Source: Amycolatopsis rubida
GTDB lineage: Bacteria; Actinomycetota; Actinomycetes; Mycobacteriales; Pseudonocardiaceae
Assembly (NCBI RefSeq): GCF_900115345.1
Contig: NZ_FOWC01000001.1
Location: 372,001 to 436,000 of the forward strand
Length of the DNA stretch: 64,000 bases
Direction: 5' to 3'
Shown here piece by piece: positions 1 through 8,380 of the stretch (positions are counted from its first letter, which is position 1; each line of letters begins with the position of its first letter). Both the position numbers and the translations under genes were made by a program. The notes under the pieces were generated by a model. That model searched no databases and was not told the DNA's origin. It saw nothing but the letters and a program-made list of their open reading frames with translations.

Positions 1-748
1 CCAGGATCGTGTCGTCGGTGGACACCGCGTCGACCTGGCCCTGCTGGAGCATCACCAGGCAGTCCGACCAGTTCGGCACCGACACCGCGACCGGTTTGGC
101 CGGGTCGGTGGCGATCTTCGCGAGCGAGGTCGACTTCGCCGCCGCGCACACGCGTTTCCCGGCCAGGTCGGTCAGCGACCGCGCGTTCGACGACTTCGGC
201 ACCAGGATCTTCTGCCCGGCCACGTAGTACACCGACGAGAACTGCACCTGCTTGCGGCGGGCGCAGGTGATGCTGTAGGTCCGGACCACCACGTCGACCT
301 GGTGGTCCGTCAGCACCGTCTCGCGCTGCGAGGACGTGATCGCCCGGTACTGCACGTGCCCCTCGGAACTCCCGAAAATCGCCTTGGCGATCTCGTTGAC
401 CAGGTCGATGTCGAAGCCCTCAAGCTTGCCGGTCTTCGGATTCCGGAAGCCGAAGAGATAGGTCGTCTGGTCGACGCCCGCGATGAGCTTCCCGCGTTGT
501 TTGATCTTCTGCAGGCTCGGCCCGGAGGGGTCGAGACCATTGGGCGCGAGGCTGGCCAGCGGGTTGCAGCTGGTGTCGGAATCGCCGCCGGCCGCGGCGT
601 CCGGGCCGCCGACGCCCGCCGGGGCGGGCCAGGCCGCGTCAGTGACCGGCGCGGCCTCCATCGGCTGGTCCGCCGTCCCGCAGGCGGCGGCGAGAACCGC
701 GACCACCGCGAGCACGGCAGTCCGGACGAAGTGCCGCGACCGGATCAC
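1..748 (-). CDS. glnH: GlnH-like amino-acid-binding lipoprotein (3' truncated by window edge)
   Basis: Extracytoplasmic solute-binding protein of the polar amino acid family (SBP_bac_3), anchored as a lipoprotein. The GTG start at 748 overlaps the TGA of the upstream gene (GTGA), so the two are translationally coupled. The N-terminus reads MIRSRHFVRT followed by a hydrophobic stretch ending VLAAAC, a lipobox-like lipidation site. Downstream come KQRGKLIAGVDQTTYLFGF and GFDIDLVNEIAKAIFG, the classic start of this fold, and a segment with QGQVDAVSTDD. About 249 residues are visible and the C-terminus lies left of base 1. In mycobacteria, glnX-glnH-pknG form a Glu/Asp-sensing module that controls GarA phosphorylation. 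The gene order here matches it, so pknG is predicted just outside the window. A plain transport role is the alternative, but no permease is visible. Confidence 0.9.
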   Translation of the reverse strand, partial: MIRSRHFVRTAVLAVVAVLAAACGTADQPMEAAPVTDAAWPAPAGVGGPDAAAGGDSDTSCNPLASLAPNGLDPSGPSLQKIKQRGKLIAGVDQTTYLFGFRNPKTGKLEGFDIDLVNEIAKAIFGSSEGHVQYRAITSSQRETVLTDHQVDVVVRTYSITCARRKQVQFSSVYYVAGQKILVPKSSNARSLTDLAGKRVCAAAKSTSLAKIATDPAKPVAVSVPNWSDCLVMLQQGQVDAVSTDDTIL

Positions 749-2133
749 CGGTACTCCCTCAGTCTCTCTCGCACGCCGACTGTGCTGCCGCCCGCCGCGA
801 GCACCGCCAGCACCCCGACGCCCGCCGCGAGCGCGGTAAGCGCGTTGTCGCCGGATCTGGTGCTGTCGAGGAATTCCTGCCGGCAGACGTCGATCGCGGC
901 CTGGAGGTTCGTGTCGAGCCGGGCGAACGCGGCGGCGGCGCTGTTCGGGCTCACGCTCGTCGCGAAGTCGACCGCTTCCTGGTACTGCCCGCCGTCGTCG
1001 AGGCGCCGGACCTGAAGGTGGGCCAGCGACCATTCGCGCGCGGCCTGTTCCGCCACTTCGATCTTCTGCTCCCCGGTGGTGCCGGAGGCGAGGCCGCGAG
1101 CTTCGCCGAGCAGACCGCCCTTGCCGTCTGCACCGACGAGCTTTTCGGCCAGCTTGATGAACTGCTGCTCGTACGCGCCGCCGTCGCCGCGCGCGACCAG
1201 CGTCAGGGTTTCGTCCGCGCGTGCTTGCAGCGCGTAGATCCGGGCCCGCACCAGGATGTCGACCTGCGACGTGCCGTCGGTGCGCCCGGTCGCGACGAGA
1301 CTGCCCTGCACGACAAGCGCGACCGCGCCCCACAGCAGCGACAGCACGACGCAGCCGGTTGCTACGAGCAGCCCGATGTTCAGCACCCGGTTCGTCCGCC
1401 GGGTCAGATAGATCTGCGTGACCACAAGCGCCGCGAGCAGCACGAGGACCAACGCGACCGCCACCCACGGCACGTCGCTGCTGCTGTCCTGCTCGTCGGT
1501 GAGCTTCTTGGTGTGCTCGTTGTAGAGCGCGTCCGCGGCGGGCAGGATCGTCGAGCGCATCAGCTGTGAAGCTTCGCGCAGATACGAAGCGCCGGACGGG
1601 AAACCCTGCCGGTTGTTCGCGCGCGCGGTCTCGACGATCCCGGTGTAGACCGGGACCTTCTGGTTCAGGATGTCCACCTGGTGGGCGGCGTTGCCGACGT
1701 CGGTGGTGTCGGACGCCGCGCGGGCGAGCGCGGATCCCGCTTCAGCGATGTCCTGCTCATACCGCTTCCGCAGCGCGGGCGGTTCGGTGCCGACGGAAAG
1801 GAAGGCGCTGGCCGCGGTCGCGTCCGCGTCCGACAGCGAGCGGAACACCTGCTGCGCGGCCGCCGCGAGAGGTTCGCGATGGTCGATCAGGCCGTTGATC
1901 GTGTTGTCCTTGTCCTTCACCGACAACACGCCCACGAGACCGGCCACCAGCGAAAGCAGCACCAGGGCGACCGCGATCAGCGAAAGCTTGCCGGGCGTGG
2001 TGGTCGTGGATCTGACGACCGCGCGCACCGCCTGGCCGGGCAGGTCCAGCAAGCCGGCGATTCCGCTGCGGCCCCGAAATTCCTCCGGTGGGGGCTCGGC
2101 AGTCGTTTCCGGCCGCGTCGCAGTGCTGCTCAT
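745..2133 (-). CDS. glnX: GlnX-like transmembrane sensor protein
   Basis: Integral membrane protein of about 462 residues. A hydrophobic segment lies near residues 50-72 (LSLIAVALVLLSLVAGLVGV). It is followed by a helical extracytoplasmic domain of about 150 residues, two adjacent TM segments (VPWVAVALVLVLLAALVV and LLVATGCVVLSLLWGAVAL), a second extracytoplasmic helical domain with a QARADETLTLVARG motif, and a last TM before the positively charged C-terminus RLREYR. This duplicated four-helix-bundle sensor layout matches mycobacterial GlnX (Rv0412c type), which relays the GlnH ligand signal to PknG. I chose the start at 2133 because GGGGAGG lies 7 nt upstream; an in-frame ATG at 2181 has no such site. 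It overlaps glnH by 4 bp. The assignment rests on topology plus gene order. Confidence 0.8.
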   Translation of the reverse strand: MSSTATRPETTAEPPPEEFRGRSGIAGLLDLPGQAVRAVVRSTTTTPGKLSLIAVALVLLSLVAGLVGVLSVKDKDNTINGLIDHREPLAAAAQQVFRSLSDADATAASAFLSVGTEPPALRKRYEQDIAEAGSALARAASDTTDVGNAAHQVDILNQKVPVYTGIVETARANNRQGFPSGASYLREASQLMRSTILPAADALYNEHTKKLTDEQDSSSDVPWVAVALVLVLLAALVVTQIYLTRRTNRVLNIGLLVATGCVVLSLLWGAVALVVQGSLVATGRTDGTSQVDILVRARIYALQARADETLTLVARGDGGAYEQQFIKLAEKLVGADGKGGLLGEARGLASGTTGEQKIEVAEQAAREWSLAHLQVRRLDDGGQYQEAVDFATSVSPNSAAAAFARLDTNLQAAIDVCRQEFLDSTRSGDNALTALAAGVGVLAVLAAGGSTVGVRERLREYR

Positions 2134-2224
2134 CCCCGATCCTCCCCGTGTGCCACTCGCAGAAGGTAGCCGGTCGGGCAAGTCGCAGCGAACGACACCC
2201 GGAAGGTGTCACCTGCACGTGATC

Positions 2225-3280
2225 TCAGCCAGCGCACTGACCGTGGCTTCGGCCTTTCTCGCCGGTTCCGCTCGTCGCGGCACTGCGTAGCAACCCCTGG
2301 GTTGCCGCTTCAGCCATCGCCGCGCGTACGTCGACGCACCACGGGCCGTCGGCGCGCAGTTCGACGTACGCGCCTTCGCCGTTCTTCAGCTCCAACTCGC
2401 GTTCTCCGTCTACCGCGATAACGCCGCCACCTGCGGCAAGGTCCACACGCACGCCCGGACGCAGCACTCCCCAACCGCGTACGCCGACTGGACGCACGAC
2501 GCCGGGCGCAATCGCGGCGTGCACCACGTACGCGGAACTGTCGACCGGACCAAGCTGAAGTGCCACGCCGTCCGCGCTGGAACGAGAGCACGGACACAGT
2601 TGTCCAGCAATGCTCGACAGGCCAATACCGTCCGGCTCAGCGAAGGTGCAGTACAGCTCAGTGAGCGAGGTGGGATCCCAGAGCGCCTTCGCGCCGACGT
2701 GCTTGTTCATCGAGACCGCGACGTCCACCAGCGCGATCTCGCGACGATTCTTGGTGACGACTTCGAGCGTGCTGACCCGCTGGGTGACGAGGTCGGCGTC
2801 GACCTGGCCGCTCGCGACCATCCCGGCGGCGAGCCCGGCCACTGTGGCCTCTCCTGCCTGTGGAAACGCGTTGTTGGTGCCTGTCGGCAGCGCGAGCAGC
2901 GGGACATCGCCGCACGCCTTCGCGGCGACCCGGGCCGTGCCGTCACCGCCGAGGCACACGATCACGCCGGCCCCGGCGTCGACCATCCGGCGCACCGCGT
3001 TGACGGTGTCCTGCGCGGTGCCGGTGAGCGTGTCCTCGTCGCAGAACTCCACCTGGGGCAGCGGGTCGCGGCCGAGGTCGCGCAGCACGGCGGCGGAGAT
3101 GCCGCCGAGGTCAGTGGACAGCAGCACACGCTCGACGCCGGTCACCGCGAACGCCGACAGCAACCGGCGCACCAGATTGGCCTTCTCCTCGACCGGAAAG
3201 GCCGACGCCTGCGTGACGAGTCGTCGGATGTCCTGACCGGACGCCGGATTCGCCACTATCCCCGCAACGACTTCCCCCAT
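2225..3280 (-). CDS. ATP-NAD/AcoX-type kinase family protein
   Basis: About 351 residues of the AcoX/NAD-kinase superfamily. The N-terminus has GIVANPASGQDIRRL, the first nucleotide-binding loop, and the diagnostic GGDGTARV is near residue 107, followed by ALPTGTNNAFP. These motifs are shared with diacylglycerol kinase-like and NAD kinase folds. AcoX proteins accompany acetoin-type ThDP operons, and a ThDP-dependent enzyme lies 1.5 kb away, but its substrate is unknown and the two are not in one tight operon. The start at 3280 is preferred over an ATG at 3295: the GGGGGG run is 7 nt from the former but abuts the latter. It is cytosolic, with no signal or TM. A phosphorylation or NAD(P)-related role is inferred from family only. 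Confidence 0.75.
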   Translation of the reverse strand: MGEVVAGIVANPASGQDIRRLVTQASAFPVEEKANLVRRLLSAFAVTGVERVLLSTDLGGISAAVLRDLGRDPLPQVEFCDEDTLTGTAQDTVNAVRRMVDAGAGVIVCLGGDGTARVAAKACGDVPLLALPTGTNNAFPQAGEATVAGLAAGMVASGQVDADLVTQRVSTLEVVTKNRREIALVDVAVSMNKHVGAKALWDPTSLTELYCTFAEPDGIGLSSIAGQLCPCSRSSADGVALQLGPVDSSAYVVHAAIAPGVVRPVGVRGWGVLRPGVRVDLAAGGGVIAVDGERELELKNGEGAYVELRADGPWCVDVRAAMAEAATQGLLRSAATSGTGEKGRSHGQCAG

Positions 3281-3426
3281 CGAGCATCCCCCCAAAGTCT
3301 GCTGTCACCAGGGGACCAGCACACGCGTCCGGTCACGCGGAGGAAAGGGTTGCACGGACGTTGCACCGCCCGTGCCTCCACGCCGGGCCAGAGCCTACCC
3401 TGGGTTCCCGCGTGGCTACCCGTCGT

Positions 3427-3648
3427 TCAAACGAGAGAAGCAAGCCCTTCATAGGTGTACCCGGCTTCTTCGACCGCGGCGCGGATGGCGGTCTCGTCGA
3501 GGGCTTCGGCGCTGCGGACCGTCACCTGGCCGGTTTCGACGTCGACGGTCACGTTCTCGACCCCAGGCACCTCGGCCAGTTCCTCGGTGACCGACTGTGC
3601 GCAGTGGCCGCAGGACATGCCGGTGACAAGGTAGGTGTTTTCGCTCAT
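3427..3648 (-). CDS. copZ: CopZ-like heavy-metal-associated domain protein
   Basis: A 73-residue single HMA domain. It starts MSENTYLVTGMSCGHCAQSV, carrying the GMxCxxC copper-binding loop at about residues 10-15, and has the beta-alpha-beta pattern of copper chaperones (VENVTVDVETGQVTVRS, then AVEEAGYTYE). Such proteins bind Cu(I) and pass it to P-type ATPases or copper-sensing repressors. No CopA-type ATPase or CsoR is visible within the window, so the partner is elsewhere. An upstream in-frame ATG at 3744 would add 32 residues unlike the family, so 3648 is used. Identification is firm; the metal is inferred. Confidence 0.9.
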   Translation of the reverse strand: MSENTYLVTGMSCGHCAQSVTEELAEVPGVENVTVDVETGQVTVRSAEALDETAIRAAVEEAGYTYEGLASLV

Positions 3649-3768
3649 GTCCGCGAGCCTACGAGCCTCCGGACGGACCACGATCGGGTGATCCACAGTG
3701 GCCGGTCCGGCATAAAAAGCCTTGTCCGGCAAGACAATCCGCATGATGAGACGGCAGAGACGAAAGAA

Positions 3769-3798
3769 GCCACCACCCCCGCAACCGGGAGTGGTGGC
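3769..3798 (-). terminator. Stem-loop downstream of the cold-shock gene
   Basis: GCCACCAC (3769-3776) pairs perfectly with GTGGTGGC (3791-3798), and a few extra C/G pairs are possible inside. It lies 21 bp after the cold-shock stop codon on the minus strand and before copZ, so it probably terminates the monocistronic csp message. There is no strong U-tract, as is usual in actinobacteria. Confidence 0.65.
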
Positions 3799-3819
3799 GA
3801 CTTAGCGATTAAACGCAGG

Positions 3820-4023
3820 TCAGATCAGGCTGACCGACGTGGCCTGCGGGCCCTTCTGGCCCTGGCCGATCTCGAACTGCACGCGAGCGTTCTCCTCGAG
3901 GGTACGGAAACCGTTGCCCTGGATCTCGCTGTAGTGCACGAAGACGTCGCCGCCGCCGTTGTCGGGAGTGATGAAGCCGAACCCCTTCTCGGAGTTGAAC
4001 CACTTCACGGTGCCCTCAGTCAT
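3820..4023 (-). CDS. cspA: CspA-family cold-shock protein
   Basis: A 67-residue cold-shock domain protein beginning [18 protein letters not shown]. It contains both RNA-binding motifs: RNP1-like KGFGFI and RNP2-like VFVHYSEI. It binds single-stranded RNA or DNA as a chaperone in the cytosol. The start has GGAGATTG upstream. The ~210-bp untranslated stretch before it holds an inverted repeat (4139-4185), consistent with the long structured leaders of csp mRNAs. Length and sequence are canonical. Confidence 0.97.
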   Translation of the reverse strand: MTEGTVKWFNSEKGFGFITPDNGGGDVFVHYSEIQGNGFRTLEENARVQFEIGQGQKGPQATSVSLI

Positions 4024-4138
4024 CTAAACAATCTCCATACATAACACCAAAACAGGAAGCCGACCGACGTCCTGGGCCCAGACACGGGCGAGAGGTGTTC
4101 CCCGGAGAGGAGACCCACGCCCGCTGAGTTCTGCGAGC

Positions 4139-4185
4139 GTGCTTTACCACGAACACAAAAATCGAGACCATCGAAAGTAAAGCAC
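4139..4185. repeat. Perfect 9-bp inverted repeat in the csp leader region
   Basis: GTGCTTTAC (4139-4147) is repeated in inverse as GTAAAGCAC (4177-4185) with a 29-bp AT-richer loop. It sits between the stop of the upstream small gene (4235) and the cold-shock start (4023). It could terminate the upstream gene or form part of a cold-responsive 5' leader; the sequence alone does not decide. Confidence 0.5.
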
Positions 4186-4234
4186 AGCGGAGCGGGCTCG
4201 GACAAGCCGACTCGCCCCAGTTCGCGCAGCCGGG

Positions 4235-4510
4235 TCACTCCCCGCTGGCGTGGCGAAGCGGCGCACCGAACGGCGACCGCCAGTCAGCGCCCTGATCAGG
4301 CGCGGCCACGGCCACGTCGTGAGCCTCCGCACTGGCGCTGAACAGCACCGGAACCACTCCGGACCGGGTCTGGGCAGGCACCTCGACCGCTTGGCCCTGT
4401 TCCGGCTCCTCGCGCACTACCGACACCAGCGCGCCGACCCGCGCGGACCGGGCCCGGCCGCGAGCCGTCGCCGCGGCGGTACGGGATTTCCCGTCCTTTT
4501 CGTCGGCCAT
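4235..4510 (-). CDS. Small hypothetical protein
   Basis: A 91-residue Ala/Arg/Glu-rich protein beginning MADEKDGKSRTAAATARGRA. No recognisable domain, signal or TM. The start at 4510 is supported by GAGGGGAG about 7 nt upstream. It is upstream of the cold-shock gene on the same strand with a hairpin-containing gap, so co-transcription is doubtful. Function unknown. Confidence 0.6.
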   Translation of the reverse strand: MADEKDGKSRTAAATARGRARSARVGALVSVVREEPEQGQAVEVPAQTRSGVVPVLFSASAEAHDVAVAAPDQGADWRSPFGAPLRHASGE

Positions 4511-4808
4511 GACGAACTCCCCTCGTTCCTTCCCCGCGGCAAGCGGGGCGATGACCGCGATGGTGCCATCCGGCACCGACAAAATCCGGCCACAACCGGT
4601 TGTCCCCACCCCTGAAGCGCGCAGAATGGCCGCGAACCGAGCCGGGGAACGTGTCCACCCGGGAATTTCCCCAACCGGACGCCGGCCGAACCTCGCCGGG
4701 CGAACCGGGTCCGGATGCCGAACCCCCGGGAACACCGTCAGGTTACCTGAGCCAACCCCCGTCAGCTACCGAACATTCCCGGCGGTTCCCTGTGTTCTCA
4801 GGAAGATT

Positions 4809-6452
4809 TCAGGTCCCGGAAGGACGCTGGGCTCCAAGAAGCGTGCTCAACCGCACGTCGGGGGTCACGACGTCCGGGTCTGTCCGGACGTCGATCACGC
4901 ACGGCCGCTGCCGGACGAGCGCGCTCGCGATGATCGGTTCAAGCCGCTCGCGATCGTCCACCGTGTACCCAGCCGCGCCGAGCCCGCGTGCCCACGACGC
5001 GAAGTCAGTCAGCGGGATGGTCACTCCGGACAACCGTCCGTGCGTACGCGCCTGATGCATCGCGAGCGGACCGTGCAAGCCGTTCTGGAACACGACCACC
5101 ATCACTGGCGCGCGGTAGCGTACAGCGGTCTCGATCTCTTGCCCTGTCATGAGCGTGCCCGCGTCGCCGACCATCGCGACCACAGCGCGCCGCGGTTCAG
5201 CAAGCTTGGCCGCTACGGCAGCAGGCACCGCGTACCCCATCGCAGCGTTGCTCGGACCGAGCTGGCTGCGCGGAGCCGTGAAACACCAGTAGCGGTGCAT
5301 GAACTGCGCGAAGTTACCAGCATCACTCGTGACGATGGTGTCCTCCGGCGCGAGTTTTCGCAGCGCGCGCACGACGTCAACCGGATGTACGCGCGTGTTG
5401 TTGCTTGTGTTCGGCGGCGTCATGAAGGTGTGCACGGCGGCGTTCGCAGCCGACGCTCTGCGCGTACGCGGCGAAGCGATCGCGCGCAACTCCTTCAGGA
5501 ACGGCTCGACCTCAGTGTCCACACGGAACGTCAGGCCGCGACGGCGCTGCTCGTCGATGCCAGTGCCGACAAGGACAAGCGTCTGCTGCGGAGTCGGATA
5601 GCGGAACCCCTGAGTCGTGACTTCGTCGAGTTGAGTGCCGAGCGCGAGCACGAGGTCGGCTCGTTCGAGCGCGTCCAGCTGGCGGGCCGGGATGCCGAGG
5701 CCGAGATGTCCGGCGTAGCGCGCGTGGTTCTCCGGAAACGCGTCCTGGCGGCGGAAAGCGTTGTACACCGGCAGCGCCAGCTCGTCGGCTACCGCGATCA
5801 GCTCGTCCCGCGCCGACCGTGCGCGCCCGCCGACGATGACCACCGGATAGCGCGCTTCGTCCACCAGCCCGGCCACCGCTTCCGCCGAACGGCCCAGCGT
5901 TCCGGTGACCGGCGGGCGAACCTTCGCCACCGGCTTGGCCGAGTCGTACGGGACGCCCCACGCGTCGCTCGGCACGCCGATCACGACCGGACCCGGCCGT
6001 CCTTCGCGGCACCGCGCGAGACCTTCGGCGAGCAGATGCGGCACGTCGTCGGGATCGTCCGCGCGGACGCACCATTTGGCGATCGATTCGAACATCCCGG
6101 TCGAATCGGACGCCGGGACCTCGCCGGTGAGCACCGGGTCGAGCGCGGGGGTTTCGAGCAGCACCACCATCGGCGTCTCGTCCTGGTAGGCCGTCTGCAC
6201 GCCCATGACCAGCGCGGCAGCGCTCGGACCGCGGCTCGCGAGCAGCACGGCGGGGCGTTCGGTGAGCTTGCCCTCGGCCTCGGCCATGAAGGCGGCTCCC
6301 GAATCGTGGCGGGCCGAAACGAGCGTGACGTCGCGCTCGCGGCGCAGCGCGTCGAGCAATTCCAGGAACGACTCGCCGACGACCGCGTACACCCGGCGAA
6401 CCCGGGCCTCGTTCAAGACGCGTACGGCCGTTTGCGCGACGGTGGTTCCCAC
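4809..6452 (-). CDS. ThDP-dependent enzyme, acetolactate synthase-like
   Basis: A 547-residue three-domain enzyme of the acetolactate synthase/benzoylformate decarboxylase superfamily. The N-terminal PYR domain has VVGESFLELLDAL and ARHDSGAAFMAEAEGK, the central domain has VVIVGGRARSARDE, and the C-terminal PP domain carries the ThDP/Mg motif GDAGTLMTGQEIETA. In acetolactate synthases the residue after this His is the catalytic Glu (HEQGA). Here it is Asp50 (HDSGA), so chemistry may be altered. It has a GTG start with a TTAGAT -10-like element only 6-7 nt upstream, suggesting a leaderless mRNA. It is divergent from the transhydrogenase gene. Reaction unknown; a 2-oxoacid decarboxylase or carboligase is the family expectation. 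Confidence 0.8.
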   Translation of the reverse strand: MGTTVAQTAVRVLNEARVRRVYAVVGESFLELLDALRRERDVTLVSARHDSGAAFMAEAEGKLTERPAVLLASRGPSAAALVMGVQTAYQDETPMVVLLETPALDPVLTGEVPASDSTGMFESIAKWCVRADDPDDVPHLLAEGLARCREGRPGPVVIGVPSDAWGVPYDSAKPVAKVRPPVTGTLGRSAEAVAGLVDEARYPVVIVGGRARSARDELIAVADELALPVYNAFRRQDAFPENHARYAGHLGLGIPARQLDALERADLVLALGTQLDEVTTQGFRYPTPQQTLVLVGTGIDEQRRRGLTFRVDTEVEPFLKELRAIASPRTRRASAANAAVHTFMTPPNTSNNTRVHPVDVVRALRKLAPEDTIVTSDAGNFAQFMHRYWCFTAPRSQLGPSNAAMGYAVPAAVAAKLAEPRRAVVAMVGDAGTLMTGQEIETAVRYRAPVMVVVFQNGLHGPLAMHQARTHGRLSGVTIPLTDFASWARGLGAAGYTVDDRERLEPIIASALVRQRPCVIDVRTDPDVVTPDVRLSTLLGAQRPSGT

Positions 6453-6576
6453 TTGGTATCTAATGAGGAGAGCTTAGGGCGGCACCGTGAACCGGCGTCA
6501 AGTGATCTTGAACAACTCGCCGCGGGATTGTGCCGATTGCCGGATCGCGCTGCCCACCAGTTGGGAGGACGCCGTC

Positions 6577-7857
6577 GTGACATCCGCCGAACATGAGACT
6601 GTTTTCACTTATGGGGCCCCGGCGCTCAAATACGGAGCCGGGTCGAGCGACGAGATCGGATACGATCTTGCCCAGTTCGACGCCCGTCGCGTCCTCGTGG
6701 TGACCGACCCGGTCGTCGCCGCGACCGGCTGGCCGGAGCGGATCGCCGAGGGCATCCGCGGCTACGGGATCGCGGCCGAAACCTTCGACGGCGTGCACGT
6801 CGAGCCCACCGACGTCAGCATGCAAAAGGCGGTGGACTTCGCCCGCGGCACCGGCCCGTACGACGCGTTCGTGGCGGTCGGCGGCGGTTCCAGCATCGAC
6901 ACCGCGAAGGCCGCCAACCTGCTGACCAGCAACGACGGCGAGCTGATGGACTACGTCAACGCGCCGGTCGGCGGCGGCCGCGCGCCGGCGAACCCGCTGA
7001 AGCCGCTGGTCGCGGTGCCGACGACCACCGGGACTGGCTCGGAGAGCACCACGGTGTGCGTGCTGGACGTGCTGTCGCTACGGGTGAAGAGCGGGATCAG
7101 CCACCTGCGGCTGCGTCCGACGCTCGCGGTCGTGGACCCGCGGCTCACGGTCAGCCAGCCCGCCGGGGTCACCGCGGCGAGCGGGATGGACATCCTGTGC
7201 CACGCCGCGGAAAGCTACACCGCCAAGCCCTACACCGAGTTCGGCCGGAAACGGCCCGAGGAACGGGTGCCCTACTGCGGATCGAACCCGCTCGCGGACA
7301 TGTTCGCGGAGAAGTCGCTGCAACTGCTGTCGTGGGCACTGCCCGCCGCGGTCCGCGACGGCGAGGACCTGGCCGCGCGCGAGGCGATGGCGCTGGCCGC
7401 GACGTTCGCCGGGCTCGGCTTCGGCAACGCCGGCGTGCACATCCCGCACGCCAACGCGTACCCGATCGCCGGGCAGGTCCGGGATTTCCACCCCGAGGGC
7501 TATCCCGGCGACGAAGCGATGGTGCCGCACGGCATGGCCGTCTCGCTCACCGCGCCCGCCGCGTTCCGGTTCACCTTCGCCGCGAACCCGGAACGACACC
7601 AGCGCGTCGCCCGGCTGCTGGCCCCGGATTTCGAATGGCCCGGCGACTTCGCCGACCACCTGCCCGCCGTGCTGACCATGCTGATGCGCGAGATCGGCCT
7701 GCCCGCCGGAATCGGCGCGGTCGGCTATACCGAGTCCGATGTGGACTCTCTCGTCGAGGGAACGCTTAAGCAGCAACGGTTGCTGGCCACCGCGCCGCAC
7801 ACACCGTCCGAAAAGGACCTGGCGGGGATTCTGCGTGACTCGGTGCGGCTGTGGTGA
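6577..7857 (+). CDS. Hydroxyacid-oxoacid transhydrogenase (iron-containing ADH family)
   Basis: About 426 residues, closely resembling the ADHFE1/HOT branch of iron-containing alcohol dehydrogenases. Visible features are the glycine-rich cofactor motif VGGGSSIDTAKAAN near residue 100, PTTTGTGSESTTV, and the HOT-typical segment GNAGVHIPHANAYPIAGQ with metal-binding histidines. HOT couples oxidation of 4-hydroxybutyrate-type hydroxyacids to reduction of 2-oxoglutarate without free cofactor. The GTG at 6577 is chosen because GGGAGG lies 8 nt upstream; an ATG at 6487 would add 30 unrelated residues. Its stop overlaps the start of the thioesterase gene (GTGA), implying a two-gene operon. Confidence 0.88.
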   Translation: MTSAEHETVFTYGAPALKYGAGSSDEIGYDLAQFDARRVLVVTDPVVAATGWPERIAEGIRGYGIAAETFDGVHVEPTDVSMQKAVDFARGTGPYDAFVAVGGGSSIDTAKAANLLTSNDGELMDYVNAPVGGGRAPANPLKPLVAVPTTTGTGSESTTVCVLDVLSLRVKSGISHLRLRPTLAVVDPRLTVSQPAGVTAASGMDILCHAAESYTAKPYTEFGRKRPEERVPYCGSNPLADMFAEKSLQLLSWALPAAVRDGEDLAAREAMALAATFAGLGFGNAGVHIPHANAYPIAGQVRDFHPEGYPGDEAMVPHGMAVSLTAPAAFRFTFAANPERHQRVARLLAPDFEWPGDFADHLPAVLTMLMREIGLPAGIGAVGYTESDVDSLVEGTLKQQRLLATAPHTPSEKDLAGILRDSVRLW

Positions 7858-8258
7858 ACTACCCGCACTGGCAGACGGTTCCCTTGCGCTGGAAGGACAA
7901 TGATGTCTACGGCCATGTGAACAACGTGGTGCACTACTCGCTGATGGACACCGTCATCAACACCTGGCTGATCGAACGCGGCGGCCTCGACATCGATTCC
8001 GGGCCGGTGATCGGGCTGTGCGTGGAATCGCGTTGTGCTTACCACGCCTCGGTTTCTTTCCCGGACACGCTGCGGATCGGCCTGCGGGTGGCACACCTCG
8101 GGCGATCGAGCGTGCGGTACGAGATCGGGATGTACACAGCATCGGAAACGTTGGTGGCGGAAGGGCATTTCGTGCACGTGTTCGTCGACCGCGAGTCGCG
8201 GCGGCCGGTGGAAGTGACCGGGAAGCTGCGGGAATCGTTGGCGGAGCTGGCTGTTTGA
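7851..8258 (+). CDS. Acyl-CoA thioesterase, 4HBT hot-dog family
   Basis: A 135-residue hot-dog fold protein. The signature RWKDNDVYGHVNNVVHYSLMD near the N-terminus matches the 4-hydroxybenzoyl-CoA/YbgC thioesterase motif, with the catalytic Asp within DNDVYGHVNN. Two GTG codons (7851, 7854) are possible starts; the second gives a 4-bp GTGA overlap with the transhydrogenase stop. Hydrolysis of a short acyl-CoA linked to hydroxyacid metabolism is inferred from the coupling; the substrate is unknown. A 7-bp stem-loop follows. Confidence 0.88.
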   Translation: MVNYPHWQTVPLRWKDNDVYGHVNNVVHYSLMDTVINTWLIERGGLDIDSGPVIGLCVESRCAYHASVSFPDTLRIGLRVAHLGRSSVRYEIGMYTASETLVAEGHFVHVFVDRESRRPVEVTGKLRESLAELAV

Positions 8259-8279
8259 CGTCTGAGACAGGCCGAGGTT

Positions 8280-8308
8280 GCCCGAGAGTGCGAAAGGACA
8301 CCTCGGGC
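8280..8308 (+). terminator. Stem-loop after the thioesterase gene
   Basis: GCCCGAG (8280-8286) and CTCGGGC (8302-8308) form a perfect 7-bp stem with a 15-nt loop 21 bp after the thioesterase stop. No U-run follows. Likely terminates the two-gene operon before the DUF4232 gene. Confidence 0.5.
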
Positions 8309-8380
8309 GCACCTTCGGCGCACGGTGAGCGTCTGCCTGGGTAGAAGAAAGTTAGGACAAACAATCACCAGGAGGCCACC

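Noticed and set aside
4509..6596. A 695-codon plus-strand frame opposite the ThDP enzyme
   Set aside because: Antisense shadow caused by GC-rich third positions; composition is Arg/His/Gly-rich with no domain, while the minus-strand frame is a clear enzyme.
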